The notes under the pieces were generated by a model, which was not told the origin of the DNA, did no database searches, and was given only the letters and a program-made list of their open reading frames with translations. Shown here one piece after another: positions 6,969 to 14,505 of a DNA stretch of 22,793 nt. Source of the DNA: a virus; IMG/VR virus record IMGVR_UViG_3300010883_000538, positions 1 to 22,793 of that record. One strand, written 5' to 3'. Made by a program: the position numbers and the translations under genes. Within the stretch, counting starts at the first letter, position 1; the number at the start of each line of letters is the position of its first letter.

Positions 6969-8364
6969 TATTTCTGTTCTCCTTGAGTTTATCAAATCCA
7001 AATGCTTGTTCCTCTACTACTTCAACTTTTTGTGGTGCTTTATGTTTCATATTCTCTACTAAGTCTTCTTGTGCAGAATCCTCAACATCGTACAGTTGCA
7101 TCTTTGCTCTATCAATACCAAGTACAAATCTTTTATACTTAGTAGGATCATTATAACGATTTTTCAACTGCTTTACTAGAATTTGATTATGTTGTTCTAG
7201 TTCTTCATTTGAAATTAATGCAAACATAAAATCGCACGTTGCTGGTAGACCGAAACTTTCAGAGGTATCTTCAAGACCAATATCGGTACTTGAGAATCCT
7301 TGTCTAGTTGTCTGAGTAGCAGAGATGATAGGTACATTATGCTCAACGGCAAGACCTCTCAATTCTTCTGCAATGGATTTAATAATAGTGTAGGAGTTGT
7401 GAGAACTTCCTGCTTTAAATCTTTGTGATGCACATATATTTAAATAGTCAATACAGATAGCATCAGGTTTGAAACTTTTCTTTAATGCTAGTTCATTTAT
7501 TAGTGCATCAAAGTGACCCTTATGTGCAGTTGCAGTCGGATATTCTTTGACTATCAACTTGCCGTGGGTCTCTTTTTGTAGTTGTTTTAATTTTTTATCG
7601 AACATAGACTTAGGTAGTTCTTCTAATGTCTGTATGTCCATGTTTAGTAGATTAGCATCAATACGTTCAGCAATTCTTTCTTCTGCCATTTCCATAGTGA
7701 TGTATAATACGTTCTTACCATGCATCATATAGTTTGCGGCAAGATGACACATAAACAAGGATTTACCAACACCAGTTCCTGCTAGTGCTACGTTCAATGT
7801 TTTTTTAGGTAGACCACCTTTTGTAATCAAGTCTAGATACTTGAGATTGAAAGGTATCTTCTCTTCTTTAGTATGATAGAACTCATATCTATCATCCCAA
7901 TTTTCAAAGTAATCGTGACCAACATTAGGATCAAATGATACTGAAAGAGCATCAGATAACATCGATGGTAAGGAATCAGGAGTTCTCTTCTTGTCTTTAC
8001 CTTCTATTATCTGAATACCCTCAGAGATTGCATTGTAGATTGCTTTTTCTTGACAGAACTTTTCAGTCGCATCAGTCAACCATTCAGTATCAGTATTTTG
8101 TGTGTTAAGTGAATTGATAATATCAACTGCAGAATTAAACTCAGGTTCTGCAATATTATGTTGAGTATTCATATCAATCACAATTTGCTCAGAAGAAGGA
8201 AGTTTATTATACTTTGATACTGAAGCAGAAATAGTAGAGAATACGAGTTTTTCTGAAGTATCGTGAAAATACTCAGGACGTAGAAACGGCATCACTTTCC
8301 TCACAAACTCTTCGTTGTGAATTAAGTTAGATAATATTGTTCGTTCAATCCTTGCCGTTTGCAT
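6925..8364 (-). CDS. 41: Replicative DNA helicase, T4 gp41 type
   Basis: 479 residues, close to T4 gp41. DnaB-family hexameric helicase that unwinds the fork and partners the primase. The N-terminal helical domain starts [15 protein letters not shown]; the RecA-like motor has Walker A GTGVGKS at 196-202, ITMEMAEERIAERIDANLL after it, Walker B AICIDYLNI, and the motif ISATQTTRQG. The C-terminal 60 residues are charged and probably flexible. It overlaps the upstream 93-residue gene by 20 bp; an AAAGG lies upstream of the ATG. Order uvsX, small gene, gp41 is that of marine T4-like phages. The primase gp61 is not in the window. Confidence 0.96.
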   Translation of the reverse strand: MQTARIERTILSNLIHNEEFVRKVMPFLRPEYFHDTSEKLVFSTISASVSKYNKLPSSEQIVIDMNTQHNIAEPEFNSAVDIINSLNTQNTDTEWLTDATEKFCQEKAIYNAISEGIQIIEGKDKKRTPDSLPSMLSDALSVSFDPNVGHDYFENWDDRYEFYHTKEEKIPFNLKYLDLITKGGLPKKTLNVALAGTGVGKSLFMCHLAANYMMHGKNVLYITMEMAEERIAERIDANLLNMDIQTLEELPKSMFDKKLKQLQKETHGKLIVKEYPTATAHKGHFDALINELALKKSFKPDAICIDYLNICASQRFKAGSSHNSYTIIKSIAEELRGLAVEHNVPIISATQTTRQGFSSTDIGLEDTSESFGLPATCDFMFALISNEELEQHNQILVKQLKNRYNDPTKYKRFVLGIDRAKMQLYDVEDSAQEDLVENMKHKAPQKVEVVEEQAFGFDKLKENRNNENKKYKDFSSFKI

Positions 8365-8626
8365 ATACTAAGTCGCCTTTCTGTAATTTCTCTTCAATTT
8401 GTTCAACAATGATATCACCAACAATAGATGTAAAATCATCTTCAATAGTAATATCTTCTTTATTCTCTAGTATCTCATACTTGAAACGCATTGCACGATG
8501 ACCAGTTTCGTCTGGTTGACCAAACTGAATACGACCTACTTGATATATAATATTCTCATATTTACCTTCAAGTATCTTTGTTCCTAGTACGTCTTTCTTC
8601 TCGGCGTAACTATATTTCACCACCAT
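8345..8626 (-). CDS. Conserved small protein between uvsX and gp41
   Basis: 93 residues from the ATG at 8626, preceded by AAAGGAG; this start overlaps uvsX by 17 bp. The sequence [39 protein letters not shown] and a C-terminal [15 protein letters not shown] suggests a small alpha/beta protein. I recall similar proteins at the same place in marine T4-like phages, where they lack an assigned function. Its overlap with both neighbours points to coordinated expression with recombination and helicase proteins. Confidence 0.8.
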   Translation of the reverse strand: MVVKYSYAEKKDVLGTKILEGKYENIIYQVGRIQFGQPDETGHRAMRFKYEILENKEDITIEDDFTSIVGDIIVEQIEEKLQKGDLVYANGKD

Positions 8627-9632
8627 AACTAAACTTCTCCTTTGCAAAGGCATCAATTTTTTGCATCACTTCATCTGTGAAATATACTTCTGGAGAATGT
8701 AATATCTCTTTACCATATCTCTTAGAACCATCAGCGACTTCAATACGAGTTGCTACTTTCTTAAATATGCCTGCTTCTTCAGCAAGTTCTATAAGACCGT
8801 AGTAACGATTGAGACCACCTTTATAACGCAAGGACACATCAATCATAGAGTTTTCTTTAGTTAGTCGTGATTTATTTAACTTACAGTGAATAATATTACC
8901 TACTACTTCTGTACCTTCTTTTTCTTTTCTCTTAGAAAGAAATACGATTGATGAGGCGGCATACTGAAGACCAGAACCACCACCCATTACTTTCTGTGGG
9001 AACATTGTACCCATTTGGTCATAAGTGTGATTAGTAACAATCATAGGAACTTTTGCTTTACCTAACTTCAACGTCAATACTCTGAATGTCGCTTTAGTAA
9101 GTTGTGCCCTAGTCATATCTCTAGTTTCTTTACCATCTGCAGTATCTTCAATCTCTTTTGTTGTTGACAACATTCCGAGACTATCTAACACAAACAGTAA
9201 AGGTCTTTTATCTGCATCTGCTTGTTCAATATACTTGTCAAGAATTTTAATACCTTGATTACGAAATTCTTGAATGGTAGTCACTGGCATCATTACAATA
9301 CGTTTAGTATCAATACCACGCTCATCAATCATATCTTTAGTTAAAGCACTCTCTGTTTCGAAATAGACAACACCTGCATCAGGATTGCTTTCTAGAAAAT
9401 GCTTTACTAATCCGAGAGCAAAGAAAGTTTTTCCAGTGCTGGACTCACCAGCAATAGCAGTAATTTTATTTGATGGTAACCCACCATATATACTACCACT
9501 CAATAGTGCATTGAAAGCATACGAACCAGTATCAATGTAACCTTGTACGTCACCTGCTTCGACACCATCATCAACGATGCCTGCATACTCATTCTTACTC
9601 TCTTTGACTATTTCTTTTAAAAAATCATTCAT
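8610..9632 (-). CDS. uvsX: UvsX RecA-like recombinase
   Basis: 340 residues, somewhat shorter than T4 UvsX (about 390). It forms filaments on single-stranded DNA and drives strand exchange for recombination-dependent replication. Walker A GESSTGKT is at 62-69; FETESALT follows as the catalytic-Glu region, then Walker [30 protein letters not shown] and the loop [20 protein letters not shown], all typical of UvsX. It has its own promoter and a short leader with GAGGT before the ATG. Its ATG overlaps the stop of a five-codon reading frame in the leader. Confidence 0.96.
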   Translation of the reverse strand: MNDFLKEIVKESKNEYAGIVDDGVEAGDVQGYIDTGSYAFNALLSGSIYGGLPSNKITAIAGESSTGKTFFALGLVKHFLESNPDAGVVYFETESALTKDMIDERGIDTKRIVMMPVTTIQEFRNQGIKILDKYIEQADADKRPLLFVLDSLGMLSTTKEIEDTADGKETRDMTRAQLTKATFRVLTLKLGKAKVPMIVTNHTYDQMGTMFPQKVMGGGSGLQYAASSIVFLSKRKEKEGTEVVGNIIHCKLNKSRLTKENSMIDVSLRYKGGLNRYYGLIELAEEAGIFKKVATRIEVADGSKRYGKEILHSPEVYFTDEVMQKIDAFAKEKFSYGGEI

Positions 9633-9646
9633 TTACTATACCTCAT
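9629..9646 (-). other. Possible leader minicistron MRYSK before uvsX
   Basis: ATG AGG TAT AGT AAA TGA starts 5 nt after the predicted mRNA 5' end; its TGA overlaps the uvsX ATG as ATGA. The same segment contains the GAGGT that serves uvsX, so the frame could be a by-product of the ribosome site. A similar frame (MMRYIF) stands before gp43. Confidence 0.35.
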
Positions 9647-9657
9647 TTGTTATACAT

Positions 9658-9686
9658 AATATATCATAAACATCTACAATTGTCAA
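9658..9686 (-). promoter_or_regulatory. Sigma70-type promoter for uvsX
   Basis: Minus strand TTGACA (9686-9681), 17-bp spacer, TATATT (9663-9658). Predicted +1 at 9651. The -35 hexamer contains the TGA stop of the gene at 9683-9946, so the promoter begins inside the upstream gene's end. Confidence 0.78.
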
Positions 9687-9946
9687 GGTAAATGTTTGTC
9701 TTGATATGGTGAAAGTACTGGATCAATATATTTTGAAATCATTTCTAGTTGGTCGTGATATTTCGCCATATGGTCCAATTCTTTTTCTAGTGTTTCGATG
9801 ATATCTGAATGCTCACCGATTCCTACAGTTCGGTTCATATAAACTAAAACATTTGCTTTATGTTTAGCAATATTACCTTCTGCGTGTTTTCTTAGTGCAT
9901 CGACTAAGTGGTTGTCTATAATTATAGACCTATCTAATGTAGTCAT
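9683..9946 (-). CDS. Conserved small protein between gp43 and uvsX
   Basis: 87 residues; AGGAGAAG before the ATG and 10 bp after the gp43 stop. The sequence IIIDNHLVDALRKHAEGNIAKHKANV, VGIGEHSDIIETLEKELDHMAKYHDQLEMI is strongly helical with His/Glu/Lys-rich amphipathic segments. I recall near-identical blocks (VGIGEHSDI...ELD..AKYHDQLEM) in other marine T4-like phages near the polymerase, with no known function. Part of the gp43 transcript. Confidence 0.8.
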   Translation of the reverse strand: MTTLDRSIIIDNHLVDALRKHAEGNIAKHKANVLVYMNRTVGIGEHSDIIETLEKELDHMAKYHDQLEMISKYIDPVLSPYQDKHLP

Positions 9947-9956
9947 TGTTCTTCTC

Positions 9957-12494
9957 CTATCCGAAAAAGTCTTCTAATGTTGCGACTTTCTCTAATTGCC
10001 AACCTATACTACCTGAAATAAAAGTCAGTGGGTCTAGGAAGGATTTTGTAAATTGCATATCATAATCAATATATCTATGCAAATCAAACTCAGTTGGTAA
10101 ATCTGACAAGAATGATATGATGTTCTCACCTATAGGATTAGGCATTTTTAAGTGAACGAATTTTATCTTCTCGCCATCTTTGATTTGTGGGTAGTTCTTT
10201 GATATCTTTTTATCTTTGACAGTTTGATTAAACATCAAGGCGCCACGGACGTGCATCGGCGTACCTTTAGTATAAACTTTTATCTCAGAAGCATACTTCT
10301 TAATACCATTTACAGAACGAGGAAATGCAATCTCTTCTGGTGATAGTTTAAGAAATTCTTCTCTTGTTTTCTCAACGAATTCTATCAGTTCATCATTGTC
10401 ACCTTTTACGATAACTTTGATTGCTTCTCTTAGAAATACACGAACTGGTGCAGGAGTTGAAGACTTTACAACTTCAAGTCCCATAATCTTTAGTTTAGGT
10501 TCAGCATACTGAACACCCTCAGAGTTATGTACATTAAGAATATATCTTTTCTTTGCAGTCCAGATGCCTCTATCAGCGATTACTTCTCGCTTCATAAACA
10601 TCTTTTGTGCATATGAGTTCATATAAGTAGCAAGGTCTTGATAGCAATTATCAATAAACGGTTCAATTTTCTCTGAACCGACCTTATCAAGGAATCTAAC
10701 CACCTTGGGAGTGAGTTCACTACTTTGACTTTTTGTGAATGGTTTTCCCTCATTAAACACTTGGTATACAAGTTTACTAAGATTAATGTATACTGAATCC
10801 GTATCACTTGCAATAACGTAGTTGGTTTCATTGTTTTCATCCTTCAATAACTTACTGAAATATTTATTCAGTGCCCTCTCTATCCAACGTATAGAAAGTT
10901 GACCAGAGAGTGTAATACCCTCTGCTTGACGAATATCAAAATATCTAAAATACTGATTACCTAAAGCACCATAAGCAGAGTTCAATGCAATCTTTTTTGC
11001 TAATTGAATGTTATTGTAGCGAGAGATGAAGTTCTTTAGTTCAGAATTCTTAGTGATTTCATATTCTTTTTCTGCTTCAATCATCTTCTTCTTATAGAAT
11101 GTTCTAGTCTCATAAATCTCTTCCATCATCTTAGGAAGAAACCCTTGAACATCTGCACGAAAACATTGACCATTCGCCGCCATCGATAAATTCTTTTGCT
11201 TCAATACTGAATTGTCAAACTTCTTATCTAGCAAGTCATCGACATTAACATCTAATCTTTCGTTAGTGATAGTGTCAGGAGAAATGTTATACTGCATAAT
11301 CAAGTGTGGGTACAATGAATTTAAATCGAATGACATAACCCACTCATGTTGACCTACAATAGGGTCTTTCACATAAGCACCAGCATAAGCAGTATCTTTA
11401 TTATGAAAAGACTTAGGTGGAATAACAACACCTCTTCGTCTTAGATAATTATAGATAAGCATATCCCAACATCGAACTTGAGAAAATACATCTTCAAAGT
11501 TTACACGAAAATCATATGCCATCGTCATCTGTAATTCAATCAGACCAAGTTTATCTTCAAGTTGAGATACTAATTCAACGTCACGAATGTTATAGTCTAC
11601 AAACTTAGTCCAATCTTGAGTATAGAAATCTTTGAAGTTCTGATACTCAGAGTGGTCTAGTTTCTCAGAACCGAGTTCTACGTTTGCAATATGTGCAAGT
11701 GCAAAACTTTCGTAACCAATACCACGATACTTTCTGAACAACTCAAGATAGTCAATACCAGCGATACCAAAGATATCATAGTAGACTTGTTCTCTACCTT
11801 GTACAGTCAGTTTACCACCCTTGACAACTTTCCAAGGAGAGATAGTTCGAACTTGCTCATCACCAAGTATTCGTTGAACACGATTGACGATATATGGAAT
11901 ATCAAAGAAGCGAGTATTCCAACCGGTAATAACATCTGGTTTGAATTCATTCAACCAAGAAATCCAGTCTTGAAGCATCTGTGCCTCAGTCTCGAAACAT
12001 CGATATTCTACTTCTTTGTTCTTACCAGTGTAAGGTCGTGTACCCCATGTAATCAACTTCTTTGATAGATTATCTTGAATTGTAATAAGAAGAATGCCTT
12101 CATTAGCAGTCTGAATATTAGGGAAACCAAACTCGGTCTCAGTCTCAATATCTAAAGAGATAACTGAAATTTGTTTTGTATCGAAAGGTATCTCTTCTTG
12201 CTCATAGAAGTTATCTGATATCCATTGATATGCGAACTGTGTTTGTCCGTATACTTTAAAGTTAGATACGTCTTTATAATCTTCTAGAAACTGTCTGGAT
12301 TCTTTGATAGAACCAGGTTTGAAATCTTCAACATAATCACCTTCTAAAGTTTTATATTGTGTTGGTGTCTTAGACTTTAAATATAACGTGGGAGAGAAAT
12401 CTTTGTATCTCTGCATAACACGTTGACCATCGTCATTAACTCCTCTTACAAGTAAGTTGTTGCCCCATTGTTGAACATTTGTGTAAAACTTCAA
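9957..12494 (-). CDS. 43: Family B DNA polymerase, T4 gp43 type
   Basis: 845 residues (T4 gp43 is 898). Replicative polymerase with proofreading. Exonuclease motifs: SLDIETE with D115/E117, GWNTRFFDIPYI (191-202), YNIRD with Y301/D305. Polymerase motifs: A, SFDLNSLYP with D390; B, KKIALNSAYG (500-509); C, SDTDSVY with D564/D566. The C-terminal LEDFFG resembles a sliding-clamp binding peptide. The start is TTG: no ATG or GTG in frame gives an N-terminus like the family's (K-F-Y-T-N-V...GNN), and TGAGGT lies about 8-10 nt upstream. The TTG overlaps the TGA of a minicistron. The leader after the predicted +1 is only about 20 nt, too short for a T4-like translational operator hairpin. Confidence 0.96.
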   Translation of the reverse strand: MKFYTNVQQWGNNLLVRGVNDDGQRVMQRYKDFSPTLYLKSKTPTQYKTLEGDYVEDFKPGSIKESRQFLEDYKDVSNFKVYGQTQFAYQWISDNFYEQEEIPFDTKQISVISLDIETETEFGFPNIQTANEGILLITIQDNLSKKLITWGTRPYTGKNKEVEYRCFETEAQMLQDWISWLNEFKPDVITGWNTRFFDIPYIVNRVQRILGDEQVRTISPWKVVKGGKLTVQGREQVYYDIFGIAGIDYLELFRKYRGIGYESFALAHIANVELGSEKLDHSEYQNFKDFYTQDWTKFVDYNIRDVELVSQLEDKLGLIELQMTMAYDFRVNFEDVFSQVRCWDMLIYNYLRRRGVVIPPKSFHNKDTAYAGAYVKDPIVGQHEWVMSFDLNSLYPHLIMQYNISPDTITNERLDVNVDDLLDKKFDNSVLKQKNLSMAANGQCFRADVQGFLPKMMEEIYETRTFYKKKMIEAEKEYEITKNSELKNFISRYNNIQLAKKIALNSAYGALGNQYFRYFDIRQAEGITLSGQLSIRWIERALNKYFSKLLKDENNETNYVIASDTDSVYINLSKLVYQVFNEGKPFTKSQSSELTPKVVRFLDKVGSEKIEPFIDNCYQDLATYMNSYAQKMFMKREVIADRGIWTAKKRYILNVHNSEGVQYAEPKLKIMGLEVVKSSTPAPVRVFLREAIKVIVKGDNDELIEFVEKTREEFLKLSPEEIAFPRSVNGIKKYASEIKVYTKGTPMHVRGALMFNQTVKDKKISKNYPQIKDGEKIKFVHLKMPNPIGENIISFLSDLPTEFDLHRYIDYDMQFTKSFLDPLTFISGSIGWQLEKVATLEDFFG

Positions 12495-12511
12495 AAGATA
12501 TACCTCATCAT
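12491..12511 (-). other. Possible leader minicistron MMRYIF before gp43
   Basis: ATG ATG AGG TAT ATC TTT TGA begins 3 nt after the predicted mRNA start; its TGA overlaps the TTG start of gp43 (TTGA). It contains the GAGGT used by gp43. Translation of it could couple ribosomes to the weak TTG start. Confidence 0.38.
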
Positions 12512-12520
12512 TAAAATATC

Positions 12521-12549
12521 ATTATATAACAAATCACACATAAAGTCAA
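12521..12549 (-). promoter_or_regulatory. Sigma70-type promoter for gp43
   Basis: Minus strand TTGACT (12549-12544), 17-bp spacer, TATAAT (12526-12521). Predicted +1 at 12514. The -35 element lies in the middle of an inverted repeat (12535-12561). Confidence 0.8.
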
Positions 12550-12561
12550 CCCCTATGTGTG
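12535..12561. promoter_or_regulatory. Inverted repeat around the gp43 -35 box
   Basis: Perfect 8-bp arms CACACATA and TATGTGTG separated by 11 bp that hold the -35 hexamer. As DNA it could be an operator; as RNA it would form a hairpin about 11 nt after the TAA of the 12573-12872 gene, followed by AUUUGUUAUAU, so it might end that transcript. The two readings are not exclusive. Confidence 0.45.
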
Positions 12562-12572
12562 GTGAAAGTGTG

Positions 12573-12872
12573 TTAACCCATAAGTGTTTGGTTTGGTATA
12601 ATTAGACCACTACCAAAGTTTTTGTTGTAACTATTTAAAATTTCTGTGTTTGGTTCTGCAATATACAAAACTGCTTGTTTGTTTATTGCAATAGGTTTAT
12701 CTGTAAATGCAGAATATGGACCCATTTGGACTTGAACACCTTTACCATTTTGATTGGGAGATAGCATAATTATCGCTGGTTTCTCACATTGAATTGTTTC
12801 TTCATCTTCTTTAGAAATTTTTGTAATAATTTCTTCACCGTTCATCATTTTGATGACCATAATCTCATTCAT
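12573..12872 (-). CDS. Small beta-rich conserved protein, possibly Lsm-like
   Basis: 99 residues; the ATG overlaps the TAA of the coiled-coil gene (TAATG), and AGGAG lies upstream. IMVIKMMNGEEIITKISKED is the pattern of the first strands of small beta-barrels such as Sm/Lsm proteins; later come VQVQMGPYSAF and VLYIAEPNTEILNSYNKNFG. I recall similar proteins in marine T4-like phages with the conserved ending (AEP..E.LN.YN..FGSG). The Lsm comparison rests on pattern only; no RNA-binding residues can be confirmed. Confidence 0.75.
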   Translation of the reverse strand: MNEIMVIKMMNGEEIITKISKEDEETIQCEKPAIIMLSPNQNGKGVQVQMGPYSAFTDKPIAINKQAVLYIAEPNTEILNSYNKNFGSGLIIPNQTLMG

Positions 12873-13096
12873 TATTTTTCTCCTGCTAATAATTCTTTAC
12901 AAGTTTGAATGGAACCAAGAATAGCATTTGCTTCTGCTTCCAACTGTGTAATTGCTTTTCGATATTGTGCCAGCATATCTCTACGAGTTTCTAAGTCTGC
13001 TTCTAATTGAGTTACCTTATCATTAATTTTGATAACTGAAACATTCATTGCAGTCAACTTATCTGCAACTGGCGTTGCACTTTTCTTTGTTGTCAT
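12872..13096 (-). CDS. Small coiled-coil protein
   Basis: 74 residues, ATG with TTAGGAGA upstream. After a short Thr/Ser/Lys start, residues about 18-70 are a heptad-like helix (VIKINDKVTQLEADLETRRD, MLAQYRKAITQLEAEANAIL) with regular Leu/Ile/Val spacing, hence a probable coiled coil and oligomer. No family recognised. Same transcript as the beta-rich protein that follows. Preceded by a TATAAACT box that may be a late promoter. Confidence 0.75.
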   Translation of the reverse strand: MTTKKSATPVADKLTAMNVSVIKINDKVTQLEADLETRRDMLAQYRKAITQLEAEANAILGSIQTCKELLAGEK

Positions 13097-13122
13097 GTAT
13101 ATCTCCTAATAATATAATGAGC

Positions 13123-13130
13123 AGTTTATA
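13123..13130 (-). promoter_or_regulatory. Candidate late promoter box TATAAACT
   Basis: TATAAACT on the minus strand, 27 nt before the ATG at 13096, with no -35 element. An inverted repeat ACATA/TATGT (13132-13150) lies just upstream. The same layout is found before hsp20 and the winged-helix gene. Resembles the T4 late element TATAAATA in six of eight bases. Confidence 0.38.
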
Positions 13131-13150
13131 CACATACTCAGGTGTTATGT

Positions 13151-13606
13151 TTATTTTACTTCGATAGTTCTAGGTTTCTTTTCTTCTGGTACGATACGCT
13201 CAAGTTCGATTTTCAGCATACCATTTTCTAGTTTAGCACCATTGACTACAACTTCATCTGCAAGAGTAAACTTTCTAGTAAAGTTTCTTTGCGAGATACC
13301 TTTATAGATAGTGTAATCATCAGTTGCACCTTTGTCTTTATCTTTAACTGATTTAACAGTTAAACATCCATCTTCAAAAACGAGTTCAATATCTTTCTTT
13401 TCGAAACCAGCAAGTGCCATTTCGATTTCAAATTTGAAATCTTCTGTCTTCTGAATGTTGTAAGGTGGATATCCCGTGGACTCTGCTTGATGTGATGCGT
13501 AGTCCCACAGTCTTTCAAACTGTCGGTCGAATCCTACTGCATATGGTGTTAGAAGATTATGGTCAAACGCACTTAGCGCCGACCTTAGTTGTGTAAGGTT
13601 AGTCAT
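13151..13606 (-). CDS. hsp20: Small heat shock protein, Hsp20 family
   Basis: 151 residues from the ATG at 13606, chosen for the AAGGAGG seven bases upstream. Alpha-crystallin domain at about 40-150: GYPPYNIQKTEDFKFEIEMA, LAGFEKKDIELVFEDGCLTV, NFTRKFTLADEV, AKLENGMLKIELER, with the conserved LxNGxLxI element. The N-terminal arm (LRSALSAFDHNLLTPYAVGFD, RQFERLWDYA) resembles IbpA-type proteins. ATP-independent holdase that keeps unfolded proteins soluble. Hsp20 genes are common in T4-like marine phages. Preceded by a terminator-like hairpin and a TATAAACC box, so it is likely expressed separately from the replication operon. Confidence 0.95.
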   Translation of the reverse strand: MTNLTQLRSALSAFDHNLLTPYAVGFDRQFERLWDYASHQAESTGYPPYNIQKTEDFKFEIEMALAGFEKKDIELVFEDGCLTVKSVKDKDKGATDDYTIYKGISQRNFTRKFTLADEVVVNGAKLENGMLKIELERIVPEEKKPRTIEVK

Positions 13607-13631
13607 AATTGCCTCCTTGTTAAGCAAGACT

Positions 13632-13639
13632 GGTTTATA
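13632..13639 (-). promoter_or_regulatory. Candidate late promoter box for hsp20
   Basis: TATAAACC on the minus strand, 26 nt before the hsp20 ATG and immediately after the hairpin at 13641-13668. Similar in sequence and spacing to the box before the coiled-coil gene. No -35 match upstream. Confidence 0.4.
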
Positions 13640-13640
13640 A

Positions 13641-13668
13641 AACACGACCTGTTCATCAGCATCGTGTT
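13641..13668 (-). terminator. Terminator-like hairpin after regA
   Basis: Minus-strand RNA: arms AACACGA and UCGUGUU (7 bp) around a 14-nt loop that can itself pair a little (CUG/CAG), followed by UUAUAAA. It lies about 50 nt after the regA stop and could end the replication operon. The stem is short and the U-tract brief. Confidence 0.48.
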
Positions 13669-13720
13669 ACTTATTATATAGTCAATTTTTCTCATAATAC
13701 AAGTCTCAATGTCGGTAATA

Positions 13721-14128
13721 CTATGCTTCTTGCTTTTTCTTACCGATGTTATATTTAGTTTCTAAAATCCATTCACTTTTTTCTTTGAATGCAATAACTT
13801 TAATCTGTGATAGTGGTGCTTGATTTACAATTTTATCTTCTGCCACAATATTAACTAGACCCCAATCATTCAGCAACTTTACAATAGTGTTTCTGCGACT
13901 TTGGTCTTCTTCTGAGAAATTTGTCTGCTTACCATCCAACCCAAATAATTCTTTGAAGTGGACAATAAAGTACCGACCTTGCTTATGCAAGATGTGGCAC
14001 GATTGGTACAACTTCTTATCTTTTTTTGACGCAATCCCGATACGAGATAATGTCTCTCTAATTTTTAGAAAATCATCAGGTTGGGATAATCGTACCTCAA
14101 CCATATTTTCAACTGTCCATTCATTCAT
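13721..14128 (-). CDS. regA: RegA translational repressor
   Basis: 135 residues (T4 RegA 122). Binds AU-rich sequences at the start codons of early phage mRNAs and blocks ribosomes. Clear family blocks: PDDFLKIRETLSRIGIAS, YQSCHILHKQGRYFIVHFKE, LFGLDGKQ, EEDQSRRNTIVKLLNDWGLV, IKVIAFKEKSEWILETKYNIG. The ATG at 14128 overlaps the gp62 stop as ATGA and has AGGTGGAG upstream. An internal ATG at 14104 would give the family's usual N-terminus (MVEVRLSQPDDF) but has a weak ribosome site. Order gp44, gp62, regA is as in T4. Confidence 0.96.
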   Translation of the reverse strand: MNEWTVENMVEVRLSQPDDFLKIRETLSRIGIASKKDKKLYQSCHILHKQGRYFIVHFKELFGLDGKQTNFSEEDQSRRNTIVKLLNDWGLVNIVAEDKIVNQAPLSQIKVIAFKEKSEWILETKYNIGKKKQEA

Positions 14129-14505
14129 TTTACTCCACCTTTATTATCTAACTTTTTTTTAATCTCATTTAATTGAGTAGGTGAAAGTATTTGAAGTGCG
14201 GCAATTGCCTTAGGATATGAATAGTTGTAGTATGCTTTGACATATTCTAATTCTTCACTCTTATCTGCTTTTTGCCATTTATCAAATCGCTTTCGCTTAC
14301 TAATACTATTTAGTAAAAAGTCAAATTGTAAACGCTTTGGCAGACCATGTCGCATATTCATTTCGTTTGCTTGAAGCACAGTATCAATCCCCATGCTCAA
14401 ACCACGATTAACTATGAAAGGATTGTATTCTTTTTCTGTTAGTTCATCAACTATTATATTCTCTTTTGTATAGTTGATTGCTTTAATATAGTCAAATGGT
14501 GTCAT
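14125..14505 (-). CDS. 62: Clamp loader small subunit, gp62
   Basis: 126 residues, shorter than T4 gp62 (187) but typical of marine relatives. Non-ATPase subunit that joins four gp44 to load the gp45 clamp. Signature blocks: DYIKAINYTKENII, PFIVNRGLSMGIDTVLQANE, LQFDFLLNSISKRKRFDKW, VKAYYNYSYPKAIAALQIL. Start ATG overlaps the stop of the oxygenase-like gene (ATGA), so it is translationally coupled to an inserted gene rather than directly to gp44 as in T4. Confidence 0.92.
   Translation of the reverse strand: MTPFDYIKAINYTKENIIVDELTEKEYNPFIVNRGLSMGIDTVLQANEMNMRHGLPKRLQFDFLLNSISKRKRFDKWQKADKSEELEYVKAYYNYSYPKAIAALQILSPTQLNEIKKKLDNKGGVK

Noticed and set aside
10853-10868. TAAATA-type late-promoter match within gp43
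   Set aside because: Lies inside the polymerase coding sequence with no gene start nearby; expected by chance in AT-rich DNA.
13607-13668. RNA thermometer in front of hsp20
   Set aside because: The predicted leader after the TATAAACC box is only about 19 nt; a CUUG/CAAG pairing near AAGGAGG is too short to be convincing. The larger hairpin lies upstream of the box and looks more like a terminator.
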